Shown here in pieces: positions 8,912 through 17,043 of a stretch of 64,000 bases of DNA. The stretch covers positions 2,088,501 through 2,152,500 of the forward strand of contig NZ_CP022222.1 of NCBI RefSeq assembly GCF_009930815.1. Reading direction: 5' to 3'. The notes beneath the pieces were generated by a model. It ran no database searches. It was not told the origin of the DNA and worked only from the letters and a program-made list of their open reading frames with translations. The first letter of the stretch is position 1, and every line of letters starts with the position of its first letter. The translations under genes were made by a program, and so were the position numbers. The DNA comes from Bradyrhizobium sp. CCBAU 051011 (lineage in GTDB: Bacteria; Pseudomonadota; Alphaproteobacteria; Rhizobiales; Xanthobacteraceae).

Positions 8912-9409
8912 ATGAACCGGGAACAGGCCAAAGGTATTCTTGACCACCTGCTCGCGGCCGCATTCGAACTCGACGAAGCGAGGGCAGCAGCAGAGATTCT
9001 TGAAGATCAAGATGAGGATGCCGCCTCGCTCAAGAGGCTTATCATCAAGCTCAATTCCGAACTGCTGCAGACGGCCTATGATCGCTTTCCAGGTCTCATC
9101 CCGTTCGAAGAATTTCCCGAAATCAGCAGCTCGCTCTGTTGGGATCAAGTACAGCTTCCGCCTTCTGTATCGGTGGCCGAGATCGACCGGATCATCTTCT
9201 CCGTCATGAAGCCGCGATGGCAGAAAATGGCCATGGTGGTTGGCAATGCGTCCGTGCGGAGCGAGGCGATCGAGGTGCCGGTCAGCCACGAAATGTTCGC
9301 TGCTCGCATCCAGGCTTTGGCTGCGGCCGGCCGTCTCGAGAATCAGGGCGACCTCCGTAGATGGCGCCATAGCGAGATCAGATTGAAGGCTGAACCTGCG
9401 CCTCAGTAG
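8912..9409 (+). CDS. DUF3658-like hypothetical protein
   Basis: 165 aa, soluble and acidic. The C-terminal half (KMAMVVGNA, then ARIQALAAAGRLENQGDL and a terminal SEIRL) has the look of DUF3658 domains, which carry a short helix followed by a GxLExxGD segment. RBS GGGGAG lies seven bases before the ATG, 27 bases after malonyl-CoA synthetase, so the two may be cotranscribed. The TAG stop is the first three bases of a family A repeat, so the original C-terminus may have been altered by that element. Function unknown. Confidence 0.7.
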   Translation: MNREQAKGILDHLLAAAFELDEARAAAEILEDQDEDAASLKRLIIKLNSELLQTAYDRFPGLIPFEEFPEISSSLCWDQVQLPPSVSVAEIDRIIFSVMKPRWQKMAMVVGNASVRSEAIEVPVSHEMFAARIQALAAAGRLENQGDLRRWRHSEIRLKAEPAPQ

Positions 9410-9494
9410 CCCGGATGGAGCGAAGCGTAATCCGGGAACGGTCTGTCCATCCGCGCAAGAGTCCCGGATTTCGCTTCGCTCCATCCGGGCTACG
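9407..9494. repeat. Palindromic repeat, family A; supplies a stop codon
   Basis: Copy with arms TAGCCCGGATGGAGCGAAGC and GCTTCGCTCCATCCGGGCTA separated by about 45 bases. Both ends abut genes: its first TAG is the stop of the DUF3658-like gene, and its last bases lie three bases from the TauE/SafE stop on the other strand. Confidence 0.85.
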
Positions 9495-9496
9495 CG

Positions 9497-10357
9497 CTAC
9501 TGCCCGTTCAACAAGCTGATCACGAACCTTCCGCCGACGATGAACATATAGGTGCTGAACGCCGCCTCCAGCGCGCGTTTCGACAATGCATGCGCCACCT
9601 TCACCCCGAGCGGTGCCGTAACAAGCGTGGTCGGCATCACCAACAGCGCGCCGATCAGCGAGACATAGCCGAGCGAGAATGGAAGCTGCAGCGCGGCGAC
9701 ATCGGGAAAGCGCGCGGCGGCCGGCCAGCCGGCGTAGACATAGCCGATCGCACCGGGAATCGAGATCAGTACTGCAATCGCCGACGAGGTCGCGACCGCC
9801 TGATGGATCGGCCGGCCGTAGAAGGTCATCAAGAGGTTCGCGAACAAGCCACCGCCCACGCCCATCAAGGTCGACAACAACCCGACGAAGAAGCCGTAAA
9901 CGCGCATCAGAAAGCCCTTCGGCACGTCGTCGCCGAGCTTCCAGGTTTCCCGCGACAGCAACAGCCGCGCCGCCGCCGACCACGCCACTACCACGAACAC
10001 GATCTTGAACAGCCGCTCCGGCGCAAAGCGCGCCGTGACGCTGCCGGCCACAACACCAAGCACGATCGGCAGCCACCAGCGCCTGAGAATGCCCATGTCG
10101 ACCGCGCCCCTTTTGTAATGGGCGCGAAACGAAGCGAGCGAGGTCGGGATGATGATGGCGAGCGAAGTACCGATGCAGAGCGGCATCCGTACTTCCAGCG
10201 GGACGCCGGCGAGGCGGAAGCATTCATAAAAAACCGGGACCAGGATCGCACCGCCGCCGATACCGAACACGCCGGCAAGAAACCCCGACAGCGCCCCGAC
10301 TGCGATCAGCAGCAATGCGAGTTCGATGAGTTCTCTCGGATCGAGGCCGGCGATCAT
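9497..10357 (-). CDS. TauE/SafE-family sulfite/anion exporter-like permease
   Basis: 286 aa with about eight hydrophobic segments arranged as two similar halves. The Gly-rich GVFGIGGGAILVP near the N-terminus and STLMGVGGGLFANLL in the second half are the paired signature of the TauE/SafE family. These permeases move small sulfur or carboxylate anions. ATG 10357 starts just before the first helix. An in-frame ATG at 10444 would add a basic tail that overlaps the LysR remnant on the other strand, so it is not preferred. The substrate cannot be told from sequence. Confidence 0.88.
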   Translation of the reverse strand: MIAGLDPRELIELALLLIAVGALSGFLAGVFGIGGGAILVPVFYECFRLAGVPLEVRMPLCIGTSLAIIIPTSLASFRAHYKRGAVDMGILRRWWLPIVLGVVAGSVTARFAPERLFKIVFVVVAWSAAARLLLSRETWKLGDDVPKGFLMRVYGFFVGLLSTLMGVGGGLFANLLMTFYGRPIHQAVATSSAIAVLISIPGAIGYVYAGWPAAARFPDVAALQLPFSLGYVSLIGALLVMPTTLVTAPLGVKVAHALSKRALEAAFSTYMFIVGGRFVISLLNGQ

Positions 10358-10431
10358 GTCTTGCGCATCTCGCGTTCTGGATTTGCGGCCGCGATAGCCG
10401 CCGCGGGGCAGCCTTAGCTGTTTCTGAAATG

Positions 10432-10815
10432 CGGGAGTATCCATTCTCTCATGGGGCACCCTTGCCGCGCGATCGCGACCATCATCACTGCCTGGTGTTC
10501 TCAGGTGCCCGGCACCGCTGAGCGGCGCTTCTCGGGCAACACAAAGGCGGGCCGCAAAATCCGCATATCGGGTCGGCTCTGGATGAATAGCCTCGATGCC
10601 CTTGCCCACCGCCGCGAAGGAGGGCGTTGGCATCGTGCGGGTGCCGTCATGGCAGGCCGAAGCCGATCTCGCGGCCGGCCATCTGGTCCGCCTGCGATTA
10701 CGAACCCGCTCCGGCCCGCTGCACCTGATGTTTCAGCCATCGCGGCGAGGCTTCTCCGAAGGTCCGCGTCTTCGACGACCTACCTCGTTGAGCGATGGCG
10801 CGGCGTCGATGCGTT
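10432..10815 (+). pseudogene. Degraded LysR-type regulator, C-terminal fragment
   Basis: Pieces of a LysR substrate-binding domain appear in order but in changing frames: SHGAPLPRDRDHHHCLVFSG (from 10447, ending at a TGA), RKIRISGRLWMNSLDAL (about 10550-10606), AAKEGVGIVRVPSWQAEADL (from about 10611), SPKVRVFDD (from 10753) and YLVERWR (from 10781). Together they match the usual order CLVFSG, RVSGRFWMNSLDAL, GIAVLPSW, AGRLVRL and SPKVRAFVDYLVERW in this family. At least four frameshifts and one stop are needed, and the DNA-binding N-terminus is missing. This is a gene relic, not a functional protein. Confidence 0.7.
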
Positions 10816-11054
10816 CGGGTTTCCGCCGCGGCCGCCAATGAACAGAACCAATATTCAATTCTTCAACCGTGCCAACCGGCTCTGGTATACCAAGCCGCTG
10901 ATCAATCGCATTTCATAGCCGTGCTAGTAATGAACCGCGGTTCGATTCCAAGCCATTTGGCCGTTGCGCGGACTGTTTCGACTCCGTAAATAGAATTCAT
11001 CTACCGCGTTCCCCGATGGGCCGGCCGCGGTCCCACACAACATAAAGCTGCCGA
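10816..11054. other. Intergenic region upstream of sdhC
   Basis: No coding potential that I can support. It holds a perfect 10-bp palindrome TGGTATACCA (about 10884-10893) and a plausible sigma-70 promoter described separately. The LysR relic borders it on the left. Confidence 0.5.
10964..10992 (+). promoter_or_regulatory. Possible sdh operon promoter
   Basis: TTGCGC (10964-10969), a 17-base spacer, then TAAATA (10987-10992), about 60 bases upstream of the sdhC start. Spacing fits a housekeeping promoter, but both boxes are imperfect, so this is only a candidate. Confidence 0.35.
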
Positions 11055-11453
11055 ATGACCGCCAGGATCGAACGACCGATATCGCCCCATTTGCAGACCT
11101 ATCGCGTGACCCTGACGATGGCGCTGTCCGTCATCCATCGCGCCACCGGTATTGCGCTCTATTTCGGTACCCTGCTGCTGTCCTGGTGGCTGATCGCCGC
11201 CGCCTCCGGGCCCGGGGCCTATGCCAATGTCCAGGCCTTCACCGGCAGCATCATCGGCAAGCTGATCGTGTTCGGCTACACGTGGGCGCTGCTGCATCAT
11301 CTGTGCAGCGGTTTCCGCTACTTCTTCTGGGACCTCGGCTACGGCTTCAAGGCCAATGAGCGCGAGGCGCTGACCTGGGGCGCGCTGATCGCGGGCATTT
11401 CGCTGACCGTCCTTGTCTGGATCGTCGCGTATACGGTCGGAGGCGGACGATGA
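11055..11453 (+). CDS. sdhC: Succinate dehydrogenase cytochrome b556 subunit
   Basis: 132 aa membrane anchor with three helices. Diagnostic segments are SVIHRATGIALYFG in helix I and HHLCSGFRYFFWD after helix II, which contains the axial heme b histidine and quinone-site residues. It anchors complex II in the inner membrane and, with SdhD, reduces ubiquinone. It is the first gene of the sdhCDAB operon. Its TGA overlaps the sdhD ATG by four bases (11450-11453). Confidence 0.95.
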   Translation: MTARIERPISPHLQTYRVTLTMALSVIHRATGIALYFGTLLLSWWLIAAASGPGAYANVQAFTGSIIGKLIVFGYTWALLHHLCSGFRYFFWDLGYGFKANEREALTWGALIAGISLTVLVWIVAYTVGGGR

Positions 11454-11842
11454 GCAGCCGTTCGTCGATGCGCACGCCGCTCGGCCGGGTCCGCAATCTC
11501 GGTTCCTCGCATTCCGGCACCAGCGATTTCTGGCGCCAGCGTCTCACCGCGGTGGCGATGGCGCTCCTGATCCTGCCCGTTATCGTCATCGTGCTGATGC
11601 TGATCGGCCGCAACCAGGCGGGTGCGGCGCAAATTCTCGGCTCGTTGCCGATCGCGATCATCCTGGTCCTCTTCATCATCGCCAGCGCCTGGCACATGAA
11701 GATCGGCATGCAGATCGTGATCGAGGATTATATCCACAACGAGAAGCTCAAGCTCGCCAGCGTGATGGCGAACAATTTCTTCTGTATCGCGGTGGCGCTT
11801 GCCTCGATTTACGCGATCATCAAACTGTCATCGGGAGTGTAG
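11450..11842 (+). CDS. sdhD: Succinate dehydrogenase hydrophobic membrane anchor subunit
   Basis: 130 aa with three helices. The segment SAWHMKIGMQIVIEDYIHNE is the conserved SdhD region containing the heme-ligand His and quinone-site residues. The N-terminal 27 residues are polar (PLGRVRNLGSSHSGTSDFW), typical of alphaproteobacterial SdhD. Translation is probably coupled to sdhC through the ATGA overlap, and sdhA starts three bases after its stop. Confidence 0.95.
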   Translation: MSSRSSMRTPLGRVRNLGSSHSGTSDFWRQRLTAVAMALLILPVIVIVLMLIGRNQAGAAQILGSLPIAIILVLFIIASAWHMKIGMQIVIEDYIHNEKLKLASVMANNFFCIAVALASIYAIIKLSSGV

Positions 11843-11845
11843 CCC

Positions 11846-13687
11846 ATGGCTGCTGACGGCAACGGCAAGGCTACCAACGGCAGTGGCCCGGCCACCAACG
11901 GAAAAGCCTATCCGATCGAGGACCACACCTACGACGTGGTGGTGGTCGGTGCCGGCGGCGCCGGCTTGCGCGCCGTGGTCGGCTGCTCGGAAGCCGGCCT
12001 GCGCACCGCCTGCATCACCAAGGTGTTCCCGACCCGCTCGCATACGGTCGCCGCGCAAGGCGGCATCTCGGCCTCGCTCGGCAACATGCATCCGGACGAC
12101 TGGCGCTGGCACATGTACGACACGGTCAAGGGGTCGGACTGGCTCGGCGACCAGGACGCGATCGAATACATGGTGCGCAACGCGCCCGAAGCCGTCTACG
12201 AGCTGGAGCATTGGGGCGTGCCGTTCTCGCGCACCGAGGACGGCAAGATCTACCAGCGCCCGTTCGGCGGCATGACCATGGACTACGGCAAGGGCCAGGC
12301 CCAGCGCACCTGCGCCGCCGCCGACCGCACCGGCCACGCCATGCTGCACACGATGTACGGTCAGGCGCTGCGCCACTCGGCCGAATTCTACATCGAATTC
12401 TTCGCCATCGATCTGATCATGGACGACCAGGGCGTCTGCCGCGGCGTGATCGCGCTCAAGCTCGATGACGGCACGCTGCATCGCTTCCGCGCCCAGACCA
12501 CCATCCTTGCCACCGGCGGCTATGGCCGCGCCTACGCCTCCTGCACCTCGGCGCATACCTGCACCGGCGATGGCGGCGGCATGGTGCTGCGCGCCGGCCT
12601 GCCGCTGCAGGACATGGAATTCATCCAGTTCCACCCGACCGGCATCTATGGCTCGGGCTGCCTCGTCACCGAGGGCGCCCGCGGCGAAGGCGGCTATCTC
12701 GTCAATTCCGAGGGCGAGCGCTTCATGGAGCGTTACGCGCCCTCCGCCAAGGACCTCGCCTCGCGCGACGTCGTCTCGCGCTCGATGACCATCGAGATCC
12801 GCGAAGGCCGCGGCGTCGGCAAGAAGAAGGACCACATCTACCTGCACCTCGATCATCTCGATCCCAAGGTACTGAACGAACGGCTTCCGGGCATTTCCGA
12901 ATCGGCGAAGATTTTCGCCAATGTCGACGTTACCCGTGAGCCGATCCCGATCGTGCCGACCGTGCATTACAACATGGGCGGCATTCCGACCAATTATCAC
13001 GCCGAAGTGCTGACCAAGAGGGACGGCGACGACAATGCCGTGGTGCCCGGCCTGATGGCGATCGGCGAAGCCGCCTGCGTGTCCGTGCACGGCGCCAACC
13101 GGCTCGGCTCCAACTCGCTGATCGACCTCGTCGTGTTCGGCCGCGCCGCCGCGCTGCGGCTTGCGGAAAAGCTGACGCCGAACGGCAAGCAGCCGGACCT
13201 GCCGAAGGATTCGTCCGATCTGGCGCTCGGCCGGCTCGACCATTATCGCTACGCCTCCGGCGGCACGCCGACCGCAAAACTGCGCGAAGGCATGCAGCAC
13301 GTCATGCAGAGCAATTGCGCGGTGTTCCGCACCGGCGAGATCCTGCACGAAGGCCAGAACCTGATCCACAAGGTCCATGGCGGCATCGGCGACGTCGCGA
13401 CGACCGACCGCTCGCTAGTCTGGAATTCCGACCTGATCGAAACGCTCGAATTCGACAATCTGATCGTGCAGGCGGTCGTCACCATGGATTCGGCGGCGAA
13501 CCGCACCGAAAGCCGCGGCGCGCATGCGCGCGAGGACTTTTCCGAGCGCGACGACAAGAACTGGATGAAGCACACGCTGGCCTGGATCGACGATCACGGC
13601 AACACCACGATCGACTATCGCCCCGTGCACAATTACACGATGACGAACGACGTTCAGTACATCCCGCCGAAGGCGCGGGTTTATTGA
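11846..13687 (+). CDS. sdhA: Succinate dehydrogenase flavoprotein subunit
   Basis: 613 aa. FAD-binding [12 protein letters not shown] lies near residue 36, and the segment [20 protein letters not shown] contains the His that takes covalent FAD. The active-site region [21 protein letters not shown] and the C-terminal [18 protein letters not shown] box are intact. It oxidises succinate to fumarate in the TCA cycle on the cytoplasmic face. It has a slightly longer Gly/Asn/Thr-rich N-terminus than enterobacterial SdhA. Full length with no lesions. Confidence 0.97.
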   Translation: MAADGNGKATNGSGPATNGKAYPIEDHTYDVVVVGAGGAGLRAVVGCSEAGLRTACITKVFPTRSHTVAAQGGISASLGNMHPDDWRWHMYDTVKGSDWLGDQDAIEYMVRNAPEAVYELEHWGVPFSRTEDGKIYQRPFGGMTMDYGKGQAQRTCAAADRTGHAMLHTMYGQALRHSAEFYIEFFAIDLIMDDQGVCRGVIALKLDDGTLHRFRAQTTILATGGYGRAYASCTSAHTCTGDGGGMVLRAGLPLQDMEFIQFHPTGIYGSGCLVTEGARGEGGYLVNSEGERFMERYAPSAKDLASRDVVSRSMTIEIREGRGVGKKKDHIYLHLDHLDPKVLNERLPGISESAKIFANVDVTREPIPIVPTVHYNMGGIPTNYHAEVLTKRDGDDNAVVPGLMAIGEAACVSVHGANRLGSNSLIDLVVFGRAAALRLAEKLTPNGKQPDLPKDSSDLALGRLDHYRYASGGTPTAKLREGMQHVMQSNCAVFRTGEILHEGQNLIHKVHGGIGDVATTDRSLVWNSDLIETLEFDNLIVQAVVTMDSAANRTESRGAHAREDFSERDDKNWMKHTLAWIDDHGNTTIDYRPVHNYTMTNDVQYIPPKARVY

Positions 13688-13711
13688 TGACGACAGCGAA
13701 GGCTTGCAAGC

Positions 13712-14497
13712 ATGGCTGAATTCACACTTCCCAAGAACTCAAAGATCACCGGCGGCAAGGCCTGGCCGAAACCGGCGGGCGCGACCGAGACGCGCGAGTT
13801 CCGGGTCTATCGCTGGAACCCGGACGACGGCAAGAACCCGAGCGTCGACACCTATCATGTCGACATCAATGATTGCGGGCCGATGGTGCTGGACGGCCTG
13901 ATCTGGATCAAGAACAACATCGACCCCACGTTGACCTTCCGCCGCTCCTGCCGCGAAGGCGTCTGCGGCTCCTGCGCCATGAACATCGACGGCCAGAACA
14001 CGCTGGCCTGTACCAAGTCGATGCACGACGTCGCTGCGGGCGGCGCGGTGAAGGTCAATCCGCTGCCGCACCAGCCGGTCGTGAAGGACCTGGTCCCGGA
14101 TCTGACCAATTTCTACGCGCAATACGCTTCCATCGAGCCGTGGCTGAAGACGACCACGCCGACGCCGCAGAAGGAATGGAAACAGAGCCACGAGGACCGC
14201 GAGAAGCTCGACGGCCTCTACGAATGCATTCTCTGCGCCTGCTGCTCGACCTCCTGCCCGAGCTATTGGTGGAACAGCGACCGCTTCCTGGGACCGGCGG
14301 CACTCTTGCAGGCAAACCGCTGGGTGACGGATTCCCGCGATGAAGCCACCGGCGAGCGGCTCGACAACCTCGAAGATCCGTTCCGGCTCTACCGCTGCCA
14401 CACCATCATGAACTGCGCCAAGGCGTGCCCGAAGGGCCTCAACCCGTCGGAAGCAATCGCCGAGCTCAAGCTGAAGATGGTCGAGCGCCAGATCTAG
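13712..14497 (+). CDS. sdhB: Succinate dehydrogenase iron-sulfur subunit
   Basis: 261 aa. The 2Fe-2S ligands are in [21 protein letters not shown], the 4Fe-4S ligands in [11 protein letters not shown] and the 3Fe-4S region in [17 protein letters not shown]. It passes electrons from SdhA flavin to the membrane quinone site. It starts 24 bases after sdhA and closes the operon; a family A repeat begins ten bases beyond its stop. Confidence 0.97.
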   Translation: MAEFTLPKNSKITGGKAWPKPAGATETREFRVYRWNPDDGKNPSVDTYHVDINDCGPMVLDGLIWIKNNIDPTLTFRRSCREGVCGSCAMNIDGQNTLACTKSMHDVAAGGAVKVNPLPHQPVVKDLVPDLTNFYAQYASIEPWLKTTTPTPQKEWKQSHEDREKLDGLYECILCACCSTSCPSYWWNSDRFLGPAALLQANRWVTDSRDEATGERLDNLEDPFRLYRCHTIMNCAKACPKGLNPSEAIAELKLKMVERQI

Positions 14498-14507
14498 GCC
14501 GAGATGC

Positions 14508-14597
14508 CGTAGCCCGGATGGAGCGCAGCGAAATCCGGGACAGGTTTAGCCGGCTGTGAGAATCCCCCGGATTGCGCTCCGCTCCATCCGGGCTACG
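14508..14597. repeat. Palindromic repeat, family A, downstream of sdhB
   Basis: Arms CGTAGCCCGGATGGAGCGCA and GCGCTCCGCTCCATCCGGGC with a GC-rich centre. The folded RNA would form a long hairpin just after sdhB and could act as a 3' stabiliser or attenuator; that role is inference. Confidence 0.85.
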
Positions 14598-14773
14598 AGA
14601 ATCCTCATCCCGGGGCATGGGCCGCTCGTTGGCTATGCCCGGCCGGACTAGAATAATTATCAATTTATCGATCCGCATTAACGCCGTCCGGCGGCGCAAA
14701 AAAGTTCCGCTCCTCACACGCTTTATTCCCAACCAAGGATTGCGTTAAGCTCGGGCGGGGAGCTGGAGCGAGC

Positions 14774-16915
14774 GTGCAGACCGCGCAACGTAATTCGTTG
14801 AGACTGTTGCAATGGATGATGGTCGCCTCGCTGGCCCTTCCGTTGGCGCTCTTTGTATTTGCGTCCGCCGTCTCCTGGGTCTCGATCCGCGAAACCGCCG
14901 ATCGCGAAATCGAGCATTCGCTGGATGTCGCGCACGAGCACGCGCTGAAAGTATTCGAGACCATCGACCGCAGCCTGTCGGAGATGGCCGAGATCATCCG
15001 CGACGTTCCCGATGCCGACATCGTGGCCCGCGAGCAGACGCTGCATCTGCGGCTGAAGCGACTGGTCATCTCGCTGCCGCAGGTGAAGTCGGCCTGGATC
15101 TTCGACGCCAAGGGCCACGCCCTCGTCAACAGCCTTGTCGTCCCGGCGCCAGGGATCGATTTTTCCGACCGGGACTATTTCAAGGCCCACGTTGACGCCG
15201 ACATTGGAACCTATATCGGTGAAGCGCTGAAACCGCGGCCGCCCTATCAGGGCGCCGCGTTCTTTGGCGTCAGCCGGCGGCGCCCGAGCGAGGACGGCAG
15301 CTTCGCCGGCGTGCTGCAGGCTTCCGTATTCCCGGAATATTTCGAGAATTACTACGCCCGGCTCGGCCGCGAGCCCGGCAGCTACTTTGCGCTCGGCCGC
15401 GCCGACGGCACGGTGCTGGCGCGCTTTCCCATCAGCGACCGCGACATCCGCCTCGACCGCAACGGGCCGATCGGAAAACTGGTCTCGGCCAATCCCATGG
15501 CCGGCCTCATCACCGTGACCTCGCCGACCGACGGTGTCGAACGCCGCCTCGGCTATCGGCGGCTCGCGGAATATCCGATCTATATCGGCGCGGGCCTCGA
15601 GACTTCGGCGATCCGCGCGCGCTGGCTGTCCACCACGAGCCAGCATCTGATCTTCGGCGCGCCGGCCACCGCGCTGCTGTTTGCCTTGCTGGGGCTGGCC
15701 TTGCGCCGCACGCGCCATCTTCATCTCGAGGCCGAAAGGCGGCAGCAGGCCGAGGAAGCGCTGAAGCACGGCCAGCGGCTGGAGGCGCTGGGCCGGCTGA
15801 CCGGCGGCGTTGCACACGACTTCAACAATCTGCTCACCGTGATCCGTGCTTCCGTCGACCTGCTGCGGCGCCCCGACCTGCCGGATGCGCGCCGGCTGCG
15901 CTATGTCGATGCGATCTCGGATACGGTAACCCGCGCCGCCAAGCTGACCGGACAGTTGCTGGCCTTCGCGCGGCGGCAGACGCTGAAGCCGGAGGTGTTC
16001 GACGTCGGCAGAAGCGTGCAGATGCTCAGCGAAATGATCGGCACGCTGGTCGGTCCGCGGATCGAGATTGTCATCCTCGGGCCGGACGAGCCGTGCTTCG
16101 TCAACGCCGACGCCAGCCAGTTCGAGACGGCCATTATCAACATCGCCGTCAACGCGCGGGACGCCATGGAGGGTCATGGACGGTTGACGATGGCGGTGGG
16201 AATGGCGGCCAGCCTGCCCAATGCCGCCCCGCTGCCGCAACATCCCTATGGCTATGTAGCCGTATCCGTCGCCGACACCGGCAGCGGCATTCCGCCGGAT
16301 CGGCTCGAACGCATCTTCGAACCCTTCTTCACGACCAAGCAGGCCGGCCATGGTACCGGGCTCGGCCTGTCGCAGGTGTTCGGCTTCGCCAAGCAATCCG
16401 GCGGCGAAGTAGCCGTCGCCAGCGAAGTCGGCAAAGGCAGCATTTTCACGCTGTATCTGCCGCGCACCGCCCGCAGCGGGAAATCGCGACAGCCGGCGGC
16501 AGATGCCGCCGCGATCGATGGGAGCGGGATGTCGGTGCTGGTGGTCGAGGACAATGCCGAGGTCGGACGCTTCACGACCGATGCACTGGCCGAGCTCGGC
16601 TACGCTACCAAACTCGTCGGCAACGCTACGCATGCGCTCGAAGAACTCGCAAGCAGCGCCGAGCGATTCGACGCCGTGTTCACTGACGTCGTGATGCCCG
16701 GAATGTCCGGCATCGAACTCGCCCAGGAAATCCGCCGCCGCCATCCCCAGCTGCCGGTCGTGTTGACCAGCGGCTACAGCCACGTGCTGTCGGAGCACGG
16801 CAGCCACGGTTTCGAGCTGCTGCAAAAACCCTATTCGATCGAGCAGCTCTCCCGCGTGCTGCACCGTGTTGCCCGGCGAGACGTTGCACAAGCAGCGGCC
16901 TCCGCATCATCCTGA
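14774..16915 (+). CDS. Hybrid sensor histidine kinase with periplasmic Cache domain and C-terminal receiver
   Basis: 713 aa. A first helix (about residues 14-36), an extracytoplasmic dCache-like sensor (about 37-290), a second helix (about 293-312) and a coiled linker precede the HisKA H-box GRLTGGVAHDFNNLLTVI (about 340). The ATPase domain has NARDAME, DTGSGIPPDRLERIFEPFF and GTGLGLSQVFG. A receiver follows with phospho-acceptor Asp in FTDVVMPGMSG and Lys in LLQKPYS. Architecture resembles blue-light or chemical-sensing hybrid kinases of rhizobia. The start is a GTG preceded by GGAG; an in-frame ATG lies at 14816. No cognate output regulator is adjacent. Confidence 0.9.
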   Translation: MQTAQRNSLRLLQWMMVASLALPLALFVFASAVSWVSIRETADREIEHSLDVAHEHALKVFETIDRSLSEMAEIIRDVPDADIVAREQTLHLRLKRLVISLPQVKSAWIFDAKGHALVNSLVVPAPGIDFSDRDYFKAHVDADIGTYIGEALKPRPPYQGAAFFGVSRRRPSEDGSFAGVLQASVFPEYFENYYARLGREPGSYFALGRADGTVLARFPISDRDIRLDRNGPIGKLVSANPMAGLITVTSPTDGVERRLGYRRLAEYPIYIGAGLETSAIRARWLSTTSQHLIFGAPATALLFALLGLALRRTRHLHLEAERRQQAEEALKHGQRLEALGRLTGGVAHDFNNLLTVIRASVDLLRRPDLPDARRLRYVDAISDTVTRAAKLTGQLLAFARRQTLKPEVFDVGRSVQMLSEMIGTLVGPRIEIVILGPDEPCFVNADASQFETAIINIAVNARDAMEGHGRLTMAVGMAASLPNAAPLPQHPYGYVAVSVADTGSGIPPDRLERIFEPFFTTKQAGHGTGLGLSQVFGFAKQSGGEVAVASEVGKGSIFTLYLPRTARSGKSRQPAADAAAIDGSGMSVLVVEDNAEVGRFTTDALAELGYATKLVGNATHALEELASSAERFDAVFTDVVMPGMSGIELAQEIRRRHPQLPVVLTSGYSHVLSEHGSHGFELLQKPYSIEQLSRVLHRVARRDVAQAAASASS

Positions 16916-17043
16916 AAGCAACTGCACCGCTGGCGGACAGGTCGACGCGGTCGCGCATTTTTCGTGCGCCGCCTTCTGGTGCTGCCGGCATAGGCGGTCC
17001 GGAATCCGGGGGAACCTTTTGATTTGGTTGCCGTTGTGCCGCC

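Noticed and set aside
10934..10952. GGTTCGATTCCAAGCC, resembling a tRNA T-arm
   Set aside because: The surrounding bases cannot form acceptor, D or anticodon arms.
11828..13378. 516-aa minus-strand ORF
   Set aside because: Antisense to sdhA, whose own motifs are complete; no independent domain.
14723..16891. 722-aa minus-strand ORF
   Set aside because: It is antisense to the hybrid histidine kinase; composition rich in Gly, Arg, His and Gln is typical of shadow frames in high-GC DNA.
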